DNA of 6,133 nt from Deltaproteobacteria bacterium (GCA_026388755.1 JAPLJE010000658.1:1-6133); one strand, 5' to 3'. Positions 1-5,868 are shown, counted from the first letter of the stretch. Notes: generated by a model from the sequence alone, not told the origin. Made by a program: numbers and translations.

Positions 1-1
1 T

Positions 2-100
2 GCCCGGGCCATCGACCCCCGGATTAAAACCGAATGCATCGGGTGTCCTCCGGATGATCATCCGGATACCTGGTATTGCGCCTGGCGCTTTTCAATTTAA
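2..100 (+). CDS. C-terminal tail of a cysteine-rich protein, cut by the left edge
   Basis: An open frame enters from the left edge and stops at TAA 98-100, giving 32 visible residues. The tail contains Cys-Ile-Gly-Cys-Pro-Pro followed by an acidic/His stretch, then Trp-Tyr-Cys-Ala-Trp-Arg-Phe. The cysteine spacing and aromatic end resemble the C-terminal metal-binding tails of small V4R or hydrocarbon-binding-like cytosolic proteins common in Desulfobacterota. That is a resemblance from memory, not an identification. Its stop codon lies 9 nt inside the oppositely oriented gene at 92-370, so the two would be convergent and overlapping. With so little sequence, a chance open frame is not excluded. 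The clustering of three Cys and two Trp argues mildly for real coding. Confidence 0.4.
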   Translation, partial: ARAIDPRIKTECIGCPPDDHPDTWYCAWRFSI

Positions 101-370
101 AATGCATTCTCCGTTGAGACGGATGACCGGATGCTGCCGCTCGTCCGTCTCAAGAACGACTTCGTGGCAGCAATATCCTTCCAGTTTGGGATAGGTGCGC
201 CTGAGAAGCGGAAAATCAAAGCTCTCCAACGCATGAATTAGAAGCTCCAGTTCGGCCTGAAGTTCTTCTCTTTGTTCAGGCGTTTTAAAACACCGGGATA
301 TCGTTTTATGGTATTGTTTTCGAATCGCGGTTTCGATACAATGTTTCGAAAGATCCAGCCGTATCTTCAT
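92..370 (-). CDS. Hypothetical small protein, 92 aa
   Basis: I do not recognise this protein. The ATG at 370 is chosen because AGGA sits 6 nt upstream of it on the minus strand; a TTG at 388 in the same frame would add six residues but lacks as good a ribosome site. The 92-residue product is soluble with no signal peptide or membrane segment. Residues 1-50 are charged and probably helical, with a Pro-Glu-Gln-Arg-Glu-Glu-Leu helix start near residue 31. Residues 51-92 look like short strands ending in an Arg-Leu-Asn-Gly-Glu-Cys turn. There are five cysteines (11, 27, 67, 68, 89), including an adjacent pair, so metal binding or redox sensitivity is possible but unproven. It is transcribed away from the putrescine genes, and its 3' end overlaps the partial gene on the left by 9 nt. 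Confidence 0.6.
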   Translation of the reverse strand: MKIRLDLSKHCIETAIRKQYHKTISRCFKTPEQREELQAELELLIHALESFDFPLLRRTYPKLEGYCCHEVVLETDERQHPVIRLNGECILN

Positions 371-535
371 TATGTTTCCTGTTGCCAAATCTGGATATTT
401 GTTGACAAGCTGACCAGTTGCGATTAAAAAAAAAGGTTTTGATCACCTATTTTTTTGCAATAATTTTTTGTTGCCGTCGGTTTTGGTGCGTATTCCGATG
501 GTAAGCGTATCCTAACTGTATGGGAGGGTCAATCC
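371..535. promoter_or_regulatory. Divergent intergenic region between the hypothetical gene and the putrescine unit
   Basis: This 165-nt spacer must hold the promoters of both flanking genes. It is markedly AT-rich in 423-470. On the plus strand TTGACA (402-407) is followed after 17 nt only by a poor -10 (TTAAAA, 425-430), so the promoter assignment is weak. A hexamer GCGTAT occurs twice (488-493 and 505-510), 17 nt apart, between the AT-rich block and the decarboxylase start, and could be paired protein half-sites. A strong ribosome site, GGGAGGG (521-527), precedes the ATG at 536. Confidence 0.4.
426..456. repeat. A-tract/T-tract inverted repeat (hairpin)
   Basis: A run of nine A followed by GGT (426-437) is complementary to ACC-T-A followed by seven T (445-456). 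The inner stem is AGGT/ACCT, then one A-A mismatch, then seven A-T pairs, with a 7-nt loop (438-444). It reads like a terminator on either strand, but its position between divergent starts makes termination of a coding transcript unlikely. A curved-DNA element or regulator site is as plausible. The stem is weak because it is mostly A-T. Confidence 0.4.
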
Positions 536-1037
536 ATGTATGTACCGCGATATATGGTTTTCACCAAAGGTGTCGGCGTTGCCAAAGAAAAACTGTCTTC
601 TTTTGAAAATGCCCTGCGTGAGGCGCGTATTGCTCACCTCAATCTTGTAACAGTCTCATCCATTTTCCCCCCACACTGCAATATCATTGACATCGAAAAG
701 GGAATTGACCGTCTGGAGCCAACCCGGGCGCAGAATTGTCGCCAGCATCGGCCTGGCCCTGCCCGCCGAAAGGGGCCGTTATGGTTATCTTTCGGAACAC
801 CATGGGTTTGGTCAGACCGAAATCGAGGCAGGCGATTATGCCGAAGACCTGGCTGCAACCATGCTCGCCAACACCCTTGGCATCGAATTCGATGCAGACA
901 AGGATTATGACGAACGCCGGGAAGTCTATAAAATGTCCGGCAAAATCGTTAAATCCCAGCATACCAGCCAGGGTGCTCTGGGCGCTGAAGGCAATTTGTG
1001 GACAACGGTCGTGGCAGCGGCCATATTTGTGAAATAA
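536..1037 (+). pseudogene. pdaD: Pyruvoyl-dependent arginine decarboxylase, broken by an internal deletion/frameshift
   Basis: The family decarboxylates arginine to agmatine using a pyruvoyl group made by self-cleavage of the chain at a Ser-Ser pair. The first 61 codons (536-718) are in one frame and contain the cleavage site Val-Ser-Ser-Ile-Phe-Pro-Pro, with cleavage expected between Ser41 and Ser42. The rest, from about 717 to the TAA at 1035-1037, is in the +1 frame. It contains the conserved Ile-Gly-Leu-Ala-Leu-Pro core, the Tyr-Leu-Ser-Glu-His-His segment with the expected catalytic Glu, the Gly-Asp-Tyr-Ala-Glu-Asp-Leu-Ala helix and the Leu-Trp-Thr-Thr-Val-Val-Ala-Ala-Ala end. Between the frames, roughly 14 residues normally present after the Leu-(Ser/Glu)-Pro turn are missing, about 44 nt by my remembered family sequence. 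Adding them back gives about 181 aa, the usual bacterial length. GGGAGGG lies upstream of the ATG. The downstream agmatinase starts 10 nt after the stop. Confidence 0.85.
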
Positions 1038-1047
1038 GACGACAGGC

Positions 1048-1944
1048 ATGAGTCATGAGCACGCCATGAGCCCTCTTTTTTTTGGAGAGCCCGAATATCA
1101 GTTGCCTGACCCGGAAAGCGCACGGGCGATTGTGCTGCCCCTGTGCTATGAAAATGCGGTTTCCTATGGAACCGGGACCTGCAGCGGGCCGCTGCATATC
1201 CTGAATGCCTCCGTACAGCTGGAAATGATGGATGAAGAAGCATTCATCAACTGGGGGAATATTGGTATTCACACGCTGCCGCCGCTCTATCCTTCCCGGA
1301 ATCCGGAAGAGGCTGTTGGCCAGATGAAGCAAGCTGCCCAGGCTGTACTTGAAAGGCATCAATTTCTGTTGTCTCTTGGGGGCGACCATGCCATCGCCAT
1401 CGGTCCCATCATGTCGGCGGCAGAGATTTTCCCCAATTTGGGCGTACTTCAGGTAGACGCCCATCTGGATCTGAGAAACATCTGGAACGGGAGCCGGTAC
1501 AATCATGCCTGCGTGATGCGCCGGGTGGTTGAAGACATGGCGCTTCCCGTGGTTCAGGTCGGTATTCGCTCGTTTTCATCTGAAGAGGCCGATTTCATCC
1601 GGCATCGCGGCTTATCTCCTTTTTTTGCTCATCAGATCGAACCGAATGACCCGTCGTGGATTCAGCAGGTGGTCGAACGGCTCCCGGAGTATGTGTATAT
1701 GACCATCGACCTGGATGGGCTCGATCCATCGGTCTTGCCCGGAACCGGCACGCCGGAACCGGGCGGACTTCTGTACCGTCAGCTCGTCGGCCTGATTCAG
1801 GCAGTGGGACGATCCCGAAAAGTGGTGGCTGCCGATATTAACGAGCTGTCCAAAATCGAGGGAACCACGGTTTCGGAATTTACAGCCGCCAAACTGGCAA
1901 CTAAATTATTCGTATATTGTGCGAGCAGAACAGATCCGAATTAG
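1048..1944 (+). CDS. speB: Agmatinase (ureohydrolase family)
   Basis: Agmatinase hydrolyses agmatine to putrescine and urea with a two-manganese centre in the cytoplasm. All six expected metal ligands are visible: His114 in Gly-Gly-Asp-His, Asp137/His139/Asp141 in Asp-Ala-His-Leu-Asp, and Asp221/Asp223 in Ile-Asp-Leu-Asp-Gly-Leu-Asp-Pro. The Gly-Thr-Gly-Thr-Pro-Glu-Pro-Gly-Gly stretch (232-240) and the Asn-His-Ala-Cys-Val-Met-Arg-Arg loop (152-159) are typical of agmatinases rather than arginases or formimidoylglutamases. Length is 298 aa, normal for the family. The ATG at 1048 is nearest the upstream stop but has AGG almost touching it; ATG 1066 (292 aa, starting Met-Ser-Pro-Leu-Phe-Phe-Gly) is a credible alternative. 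It follows the arginine decarboxylase by 10 nt, which fits a shared transcript and a two-step arginine-to-putrescine route. Its last 44 nt overlap the end of the convergent radical SAM gene. Confidence 0.95.
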   Translation: MSHEHAMSPLFFGEPEYQLPDPESARAIVLPLCYENAVSYGTGTCSGPLHILNASVQLEMMDEEAFINWGNIGIHTLPPLYPSRNPEEAVGQMKQAAQAVLERHQFLLSLGGDHAIAIGPIMSAAEIFPNLGVLQVDAHLDLRNIWNGSRYNHACVMRRVVEDMALPVVQVGIRSFSSEEADFIRHRGLSPFFAHQIEPNDPSWIQQVVERLPEYVYMTIDLDGLDPSVLPGTGTPEPGGLLYRQLVGLIQAVGRSRKVVAADINELSKIEGTTVSEFTAAKLATKLFVYCASRTDPN

Positions 1945-3532
1945 TGATTCTGTCCACCCATTTCCATTGTATTCTGTCCGCTGTCACAGAATACTCCAGA
2001 AGGCCATTTTTCAGGGCATGTGACAGCACGGATACCAGTTTTTTACGGCTGGCGCCTGCCGCCGCCAGATGGTCCGCCAGGTCCTTCAGTAAGTCTCCTG
2101 AACAATCCTCCGCTGTAAAATGGATAGTCCACTCTCCTAGTTTTTCAAGCGCATTTTCCATCATCAGGTCATAGATGGCCACGGTGCGTTCCAGGTTCAC
2201 CAGGGGCCAGGCTTCTGCTTCCGATGCCTCTCCAGAAGCCATGCGTTCGGCGACAAGACCCAGATACCGGTTGAAATCGTTTTCCCAGTTGATGACGATG
2301 TCATCCAGCATCTGGCGGGTTACCGAAGGCGTTTCGACAATGGCCCGGTTGGCATGGTAATCTGACCAGTCATTGGAGAGAATCGTTATTCCCAGCTCAG
2401 CGCTGTCCTGCCGGACCCTTGTACCCGGAAATGGGGCAAGCAGATGAAACCCATATGAAACCCCCAGTTTTTTCAACTGCTCGCCAAAGGCAAGAGTTTC
2501 CTTCAGGGTTTCCGGCGTCTCGCCCGGCAGCCCCAGGATGAATGAGCCATGCGGTAGAAGCCCGATCTGATTGCACAGGGTGACGGCCTCAATCACCTGG
2601 TTTAAGGTAATTCCCTTTCGAATGGTTTTAAGAATTTCTGCGTTTCCGGATTCAATGCCGAAACTGACCGCCTGACAGCCGGCATCTTTCATCCGCTGGA
2701 GAACCTTCAGGGAAACCGTATCCACCCGCGCAAACGATGTCCATTTAACTTTCAGGTTTCTTTTCAAAATCTCATCGCATACCGCAAGGCAGTGACGGGC
2801 GTTGGCGGTAAAGAGGTCATCGGCCACATTGATCTGACAGAAACCGTAACCACCCAGGGTTTCCATTTCATCCACCACTTTTACCGGGTCCCGGTACCGG
2901 ACCTTTGCCCCCACCATTTTTCTGCCCACGCAAAAAATGCACGCATACGGGCAACCGCGGCTCGTGGTCATGGAAATCGGCATTCCCAGCGCCCGGTATC
3001 TGCCAAGAGCCAGAAGATGCCGGGCAGGATCCTCCAGCGTATCCACGTCAATGGGATGAGGTCTTTTACCGGTTGAAACGAGGTTGTCGCCCTGACGAAA
3101 CACCAGCCCTGGAATAGTCTGCCAGTTTCTTCCCTTGCCAGCTTCCGCGGAAATTTCGACGAGGGTTTCCTCGCCTTCCCCCAAAACCGCAAGATCCAGC
3201 TCAGTATAAGCCGATAGGGTATCTTCCGCGCAGAAGGTCACATGAGGACCGCCCATGACCGTCAGACAGTCGGGACGCCATCGCCTGACCTCCTGAATGA
3301 TTCGAATGGCCCGGTCAAACGTCATGGTGACTGCTGTCGCGCCAACGATGGCGGGGTTGAATTGCTCCAGCTTCAACCGGAACTCGGCTTCAATATAGGG
3401 GAAAACCACAAAATCGAGAATCTCAACTTCAACGCCGGTCTTTTCCAGAGCCGCAGCCAGATACGCCAGGCCCAGCGGCGGCGAAGGATTTTCGGATAAG
3501 GGATAAAATGGATTGATCAATAAACAGCGCAT
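1901..3532 (-). CDS. Radical SAM protein with N-terminal B12-binding-type domain
   Basis: The product is 543 aa. Residues 1-130 form a cobalamin-binding-type Rossmann domain (Met-Arg-Cys-Leu-Leu-Ile-Asn-Pro start, Pro-Pro-Leu-Gly-Leu, Met-Gly-Gly-Pro-His, Gly-Glu-Gly-Glu-Glu-Thr), but no Asp-x-His-x-x-Gly lower-ligand motif is present, as in many class B relatives. Residues 185-400 are the radical SAM core: Cys194-x3-Cys198-x2-Cys201 binds the 4Fe-4S cluster, with Tyr-Arg-Asp-Pro after it, Phe-Gly-Ile-Glu-Ser-Gly at 291-296 and Gly-Leu-Pro-Gly-Glu-Thr at 334-339. Residues 400-543 are a family-specific C-terminal region. The substrate cannot be told; BchE-like cyclases, methyltransferases and methylthiotransferase relatives share this layout. 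ATG 3532 is chosen because GAGG lies 9 nt upstream and the Rossmann domain starts there; a TTG at 3577 would begin inside a hairpin. Its end overlaps speB by 44 nt on the opposite strand. Confidence 0.88.
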   Translation of the reverse strand: MRCLLINPFYPLSENPSPPLGLAYLAAALEKTGVEVEILDFVVFPYIEAEFRLKLEQFNPAIVGATAVTMTFDRAIRIIQEVRRWRPDCLTVMGGPHVTFCAEDTLSAYTELDLAVLGEGEETLVEISAEAGKGRNWQTIPGLVFRQGDNLVSTGKRPHPIDVDTLEDPARHLLALGRYRALGMPISMTTSRGCPYACIFCVGRKMVGAKVRYRDPVKVVDEMETLGGYGFCQINVADDLFTANARHCLAVCDEILKRNLKVKWTSFARVDTVSLKVLQRMKDAGCQAVSFGIESGNAEILKTIRKGITLNQVIEAVTLCNQIGLLPHGSFILGLPGETPETLKETLAFGEQLKKLGVSYGFHLLAPFPGTRVRQDSAELGITILSNDWSDYHANRAIVETPSVTRQMLDDIVINWENDFNRYLGLVAERMASGEASEAEAWPLVNLERTVAIYDLMMENALEKLGEWTIHFTAEDCSGDLLKDLADHLAAAGASRKKLVSVLSHALKNGLLEYSVTADRIQWKWVDRITNSDLFCSHNIRII

Positions 3533-3551
3533 CAACAGCAACCTCGATAAT

Positions 3552-3597
3552 GGCAGAAGACTGATGGCTGAAGGCAATCAATCTTCTGCCTTCAGCC
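3552..3597 (-). repeat. Two mutually exclusive hairpins in the leader of the radical SAM gene
   Basis: Arms 3566-3576 and 3587-3597 form a perfect 11-bp stem with a 10-nt loop. Alternatively, 3552-3560 pairs perfectly with 3582-3590 (9 bp), extended inward by TGAT 3562-3565 with ATCA 3577-3580 across one mismatch, leaving 3566-3576 as the loop. The two folds share bases 3587-3590 and cannot coexist. On the minus strand the element ends about 6 nt before the GAGG ribosome site (3542-3545) of the radical SAM gene, so it would sit in its 5' leader. The repeated words GGCTGAAGGC/GCCTTCAGCC also suggest a dispersed low-complexity intergenic repeat rather than a dedicated switch. Confidence 0.6.
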
Positions 3598-3611
3598 TGT
3601 GAAATCCCAAT

Positions 3612-3644
3612 AAAAAAAGGGCCCGAGCAATGCTTCGGGCCCTT
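3612..3644 (-). terminator. Rho-independent terminator of fhs
   Basis: Positions 3617-3626 and 3635-3644 form a perfect 10-bp GC-rich stem (AAGGGCCCGA / TCGGGCCCTT) with an 8-nt loop. On the minus strand the stem is followed directly by a T run (complement of the A run at 3612-3618). It lies about 97 nt after the fhs stop codon in the right orientation, so it should end the fhs transcript. On the plus strand the following bases are not T-rich, so it is one-directional. Confidence 0.88.
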
Positions 3645-3740
3645 AACAACTTACCTCTTCGGAAGTCAGAGGCAGGGATTGGACAGCGGCTTTATCGACC
3701 TCTGACCATTTACCCCTGGCCCCTGCTGGTGACAGACGAC
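3645..3740 (-). other. 3' untranslated stretch between fhs stop and its terminator
   Basis: I see no gene in these 96 nt. They contain an 8-bp inverted repeat, GTCAGAGG (3665-3672) with CCTCTGAC (3699-3706), separated by 26 nt, and a pyrimidine-rich direct repeat of CCCCTG (3713-3718 and 3721-3725 in part). Such GGTCAGAGG/CCCCTGGCCCC-type words are often part of dispersed intergenic repeats in Desulfobacterota genomes; that is from general recollection and not shown here. Confidence 0.4.
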
Positions 3741-5469
3741 TTAGAACAGACCGCTGACTTTTCCGGTTTCGGTATCCACGTCAATTCTTCTGAATGCCGG
3801 GTTGGAGCTGGTTCCAGGCATCAGGCTGATGGCGCCTGCACAGGGGCAGAGGAATTTGGCGCCGGAATAAATAAGAACGTCCCGAATCGGCAGGGTCCAT
3901 CCCTTGGGCACGCCCTTCAGCGTCGGGTCATGGGTCAGGCTCAGGTGGGTTTTTACCATCATGGTAGCGAAATCCGCATATTTGGGATCGCTTTCCAGCA
4001 TTTTGGCTTTGGCCTCGGCCTCTGGAGTCCAGGACACGCCGTCTGCGCCGTAGACTTCCTTGGCAATCAAAGCAACGCGGTCGCGAAGCTTGGTTTCCAG
4101 CGGATACAGGAATTTAAATTCGCTTTTTTCATTGCAGGCCTCGATAACGGCATCCGCCAGTTCCAATGCCCCGTCCCCGCCATCCGCCCAATGGGTCGAC
4201 TTGGCGCAGCGGGCGCCGGCGGCTTCAGCAGCTTTTCGAACGATGGCGACTTCAGCATCAGTATCGGTATGGAAGCAGTTGACACAGACGACCGGATTGA
4301 TGCCGGCTTTTCGAATGGTCTTGATATGGTGAACCATATTCTCGACGCCTTTTTCAACCAGCTCCAGATTCTCCTTAACATACGCATCGGGAAGCGCGAT
4401 ACCAGCGACAACCCTGGGTCCGCCGCCATGCATCTTGAGGGCGCGGATGGTGGTGACGGCATTTCACGTTCCAGAATTTCTCAAATCCGATGTCTGCGGC
4501 AAACCCGCTCTCGGTAACATGGTAATCGAACATTTTCAGACCGATCCGGTCGGCGATAATAGAGGACTGGCCGACGGCGATATTAGCGAAAGGACCTGCG
4601 TGAATCATGCAGGGCTGATGTTCGGCGGTACTCATGAGGGTGGGGTTGATGGTGTTTCGCATGAAAGCGGTCATGGCGTTGCCGACTTCCAGGTCGCCGG
4701 TGGTGACGGGTTTTCCGCTTTTATCAAAAGCAACGGTAATATTATTGAGGCGTGTTTTCAGATCCGCCAGATCCTTGATGATGGACAGAATGGCCATGCA
4801 CTCGGAACCCACGGCAATACCGAATTTGGACTGCATCATAAAGCCATCGGTTCTGCCGCCCATGCCGATGATGATGTTTCTGAGAGACTGGACGCAAAAA
4901 TCAATGATCCATCCCATTTCGACGCGGGTGGGATCAACATCGAGTCTGCGCATTTTGGTGAGCCGTGCAAGCTGCTCGTCGTTATAATTGCGTTCATGCT
5001 GCATTCTGGCGGTCAAGGCGACCATTGCCAGGTTGTGAGCGTTCATGATGTCGTTGATATCACCGGTCAGACCCAGTGAAAACTCGGTCATGGGGATGAT
5101 CAACGCGTTGCCGCCGCCTGCCGCCGTTCCCTTGACGTTCATGGTCGGGCCGCCCGAGGGCTGACGCAGTGCACCGCCAACGTTTTTGCCACGTTTTCCC
5201 AAGCCTTCCATCAGGCCGACGGAAGTGGTGCTCTTGCCTTCGCCCAGAGGAGTCGGGGTGATGGCGGTAACTTCAATGTATTTGCCGTCAGGTCTGTTCT
5301 GAAGGCGGTTGAAGATTTTGAGAAAATCCAGTTTGGCCAGTCTTCCCATGGGAAGCATTTCGTCTTTTTGCAGACCCAGTTCGTCTCGCCATTGTTCCGG
5401 CGTTTTCATGTTGACTTCGGCGGCTTCGGAGATCTGCCAGTCTTTCATTTCTACTGCATTGTAAGCCAT
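3741..5469 (-). pseudogene. fhs: Formate-tetrahydrofolate ligase, broken by an internal deletion/frameshift
   Basis: Fhs makes 10-formyltetrahydrofolate from formate, ATP and tetrahydrofolate, the first folate step of the Wood-Ljungdahl methyl branch. The N-terminal part (5469 down to about 4456) shows the ATP-binding loop Thr-Pro-Leu-Gly-Glu-Gly-Lys-Ser-Thr near residues 72-80, the Gly-Gly-Ala-x-x-Gln-Pro and Asp-Ile-Asn-Asp-Ile segments, and Glu-Ser-Gly-Phe-Ala-Ala-Asp-Ile-Gly. After Phe-Trp-Asn-Val-Lys-Cys it shifts frame. The other frame resumes near 4457 with [12 protein letters not shown] and runs intact to the normal C-terminus and TAA at 3741. About 12 residues normally between these points (Tyr-Ser-Gly-Leu-Lys-Pro-Asp... 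region) are absent. The locus is 1729 nt, and adding about 35 nt gives 587 aa, a normal length. AGGAGG lies 9 nt before the ATG. A terminator follows at 3612-3644, and cooS is divergent. Confidence 0.88.
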
Positions 5470-5586
5470 TGATTCGTTCCTCCTCTGAAATGGATGATTA
5501 ATGATTCTGGAACCTGATAAAACATCCGGGGTTCCCCAGCGGATTCAGTACAATTATCGGAAGATGCGCCCTATTTCCTGATGTCA

Positions 5587-5613
5587 GGTATATAGGATAA
5601 TTGTTATTGTCAA
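5587..5613 (-). promoter_or_regulatory. Candidate fhs promoter
   Basis: On the minus strand a perfect TTGACA (5608-5613) is followed after 15 nt by TATACC (5587-5592), which matches four of six -10 positions. The spacer is short for a sigma-70 promoter; an alternative TATATA (5589-5594) is closer to consensus but only 13 nt away. This would give a leader of roughly 110 nt before the fhs ATG. Confidence 0.35.
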
Positions 5614-5615
5614 AA

Positions 5616-5633
5616 GGCAATATGCATGTTGCC
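5616..5633. promoter_or_regulatory. 18-bp near-palindrome beside the fhs promoter, candidate operator
   Basis: GGCAA-T-ATGCAT-G-TTGCC is a dyad in which 16 of 18 positions are symmetric; only the pair at positions 6 and 13 breaks it. It starts 2 nt beyond the candidate -35 box of fhs on the upstream side, the usual position for an activator or a repressor site. I do not recognise the regulator. Confidence 0.45.
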
Positions 5634-5821
5634 GTTACAAACAGGGGGTTGCGTTGCAGAAGATGTTCATTTACCCTTCATGATTGCGTTTCAGTATCAT
5701 GGGATAGGCGTTTTGGCAAGCAATAAAAAGACGGTTTTTACACATCGTTTTCGTCACGTGTCTCTTGTTAAAAAGAAAAACAACTTGACACTCCCCATCT
5801 GAATGATTTTGATAGAATTGC

Positions 5822-5850
5822 TTGACAAAATGAAAATGAAGAATTATTCT
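5822..5850 (+). promoter_or_regulatory. Candidate cooS promoter (sigma-70 type)
   Basis: TTGACA (5822-5827) is a perfect -35 box, followed after exactly 17 nt by TATTCT (5845-5850), four of six to the -10 consensus. It predicts a start near 5857 and a leader of about 87 nt. A second possible promoter just upstream is the extended -10 TG-A-TAGAAT (5810-5818), 22 nt after another TTGACA at 5785-5790. Confidence 0.5.
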
Positions 5851-5853
5851 ACT

Positions 5854-5868
5854 TGATAATAATTCTCA
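5854..5868 (+). promoter_or_regulatory. Fur-box-like element over the cooS transcription start
   Basis: TGATAAT-A-ATTCTCA matches 13 of the 14 fixed positions of the 7-1-7 Fur consensus (TGATAAT-N-ATTATCA). It overlaps the start predicted from the promoter at 5822-5850, the classic place for a repressor. It is also the right half of a larger perfect 9-bp inverted repeat (5840-5848 with 5858-5866), and the 11-nt palindrome AGAATTATTCT (5840-5850) covers the -10. A Fur-family protein (iron, or another metal) is the most likely reader, and CooS needs iron and nickel. AT-rich sequence raises the chance-match risk. Confidence 0.45.

Noticed and set aside
710..730. Programmed +1 frameshifting in pdaD, or likewise in fhs at 4455-4461
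   Set aside because: Residues conserved in both families are missing at the junction, so a simple ribosomal shift would still give a protein lacking a core strand. No slippery stop-codon context is seen.
684..1049. Minus-strand open frame (121 codons) opposite the pdaD second half
   Set aside because: The plus strand there encodes conserved decarboxylase sequence; no independent support for the minus frame.
949..1506. Minus-strand open frame (185 codons) opposite pdaD/speB
   Set aside because: Runs antisense through the conserved Gly-Gly-Asp-His and Asp-Ala-His regions of agmatinase; a shadow frame.
3533..3577. Upstream TTG start (3577) for the radical SAM gene
   Set aside because: It would start within a hairpin arm without a ribosome site, and the extra 15 residues precede the normal start of the B12-binding-type domain.
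3630..4517. Long plus-strand open frame (295 codons) opposite fhs
   Set aside because: It begins inside the fhs terminator and lies antisense to clearly conserved Fhs sequence; its translation resembles no known family and is explained as a shadow of fhs codon use.
4435..5079. Plus-strand open frame (214 codons) opposite the N-terminal half of fhs
   Set aside because: Fully antisense to conserved Fhs motifs, with no ribosome site or recognisable product.
5701..5735. Possible sigma-54 promoter (TTGGCAAGCAATA) before cooS
   Set aside because: The GC doublet expected 10 nt after GG is absent.
5735..5770. CooA/CRP-FNR-type site near CGTCACGTG
   Set aside because: Only one half-site is arguable, and the symmetric partner at the needed spacing is missing.
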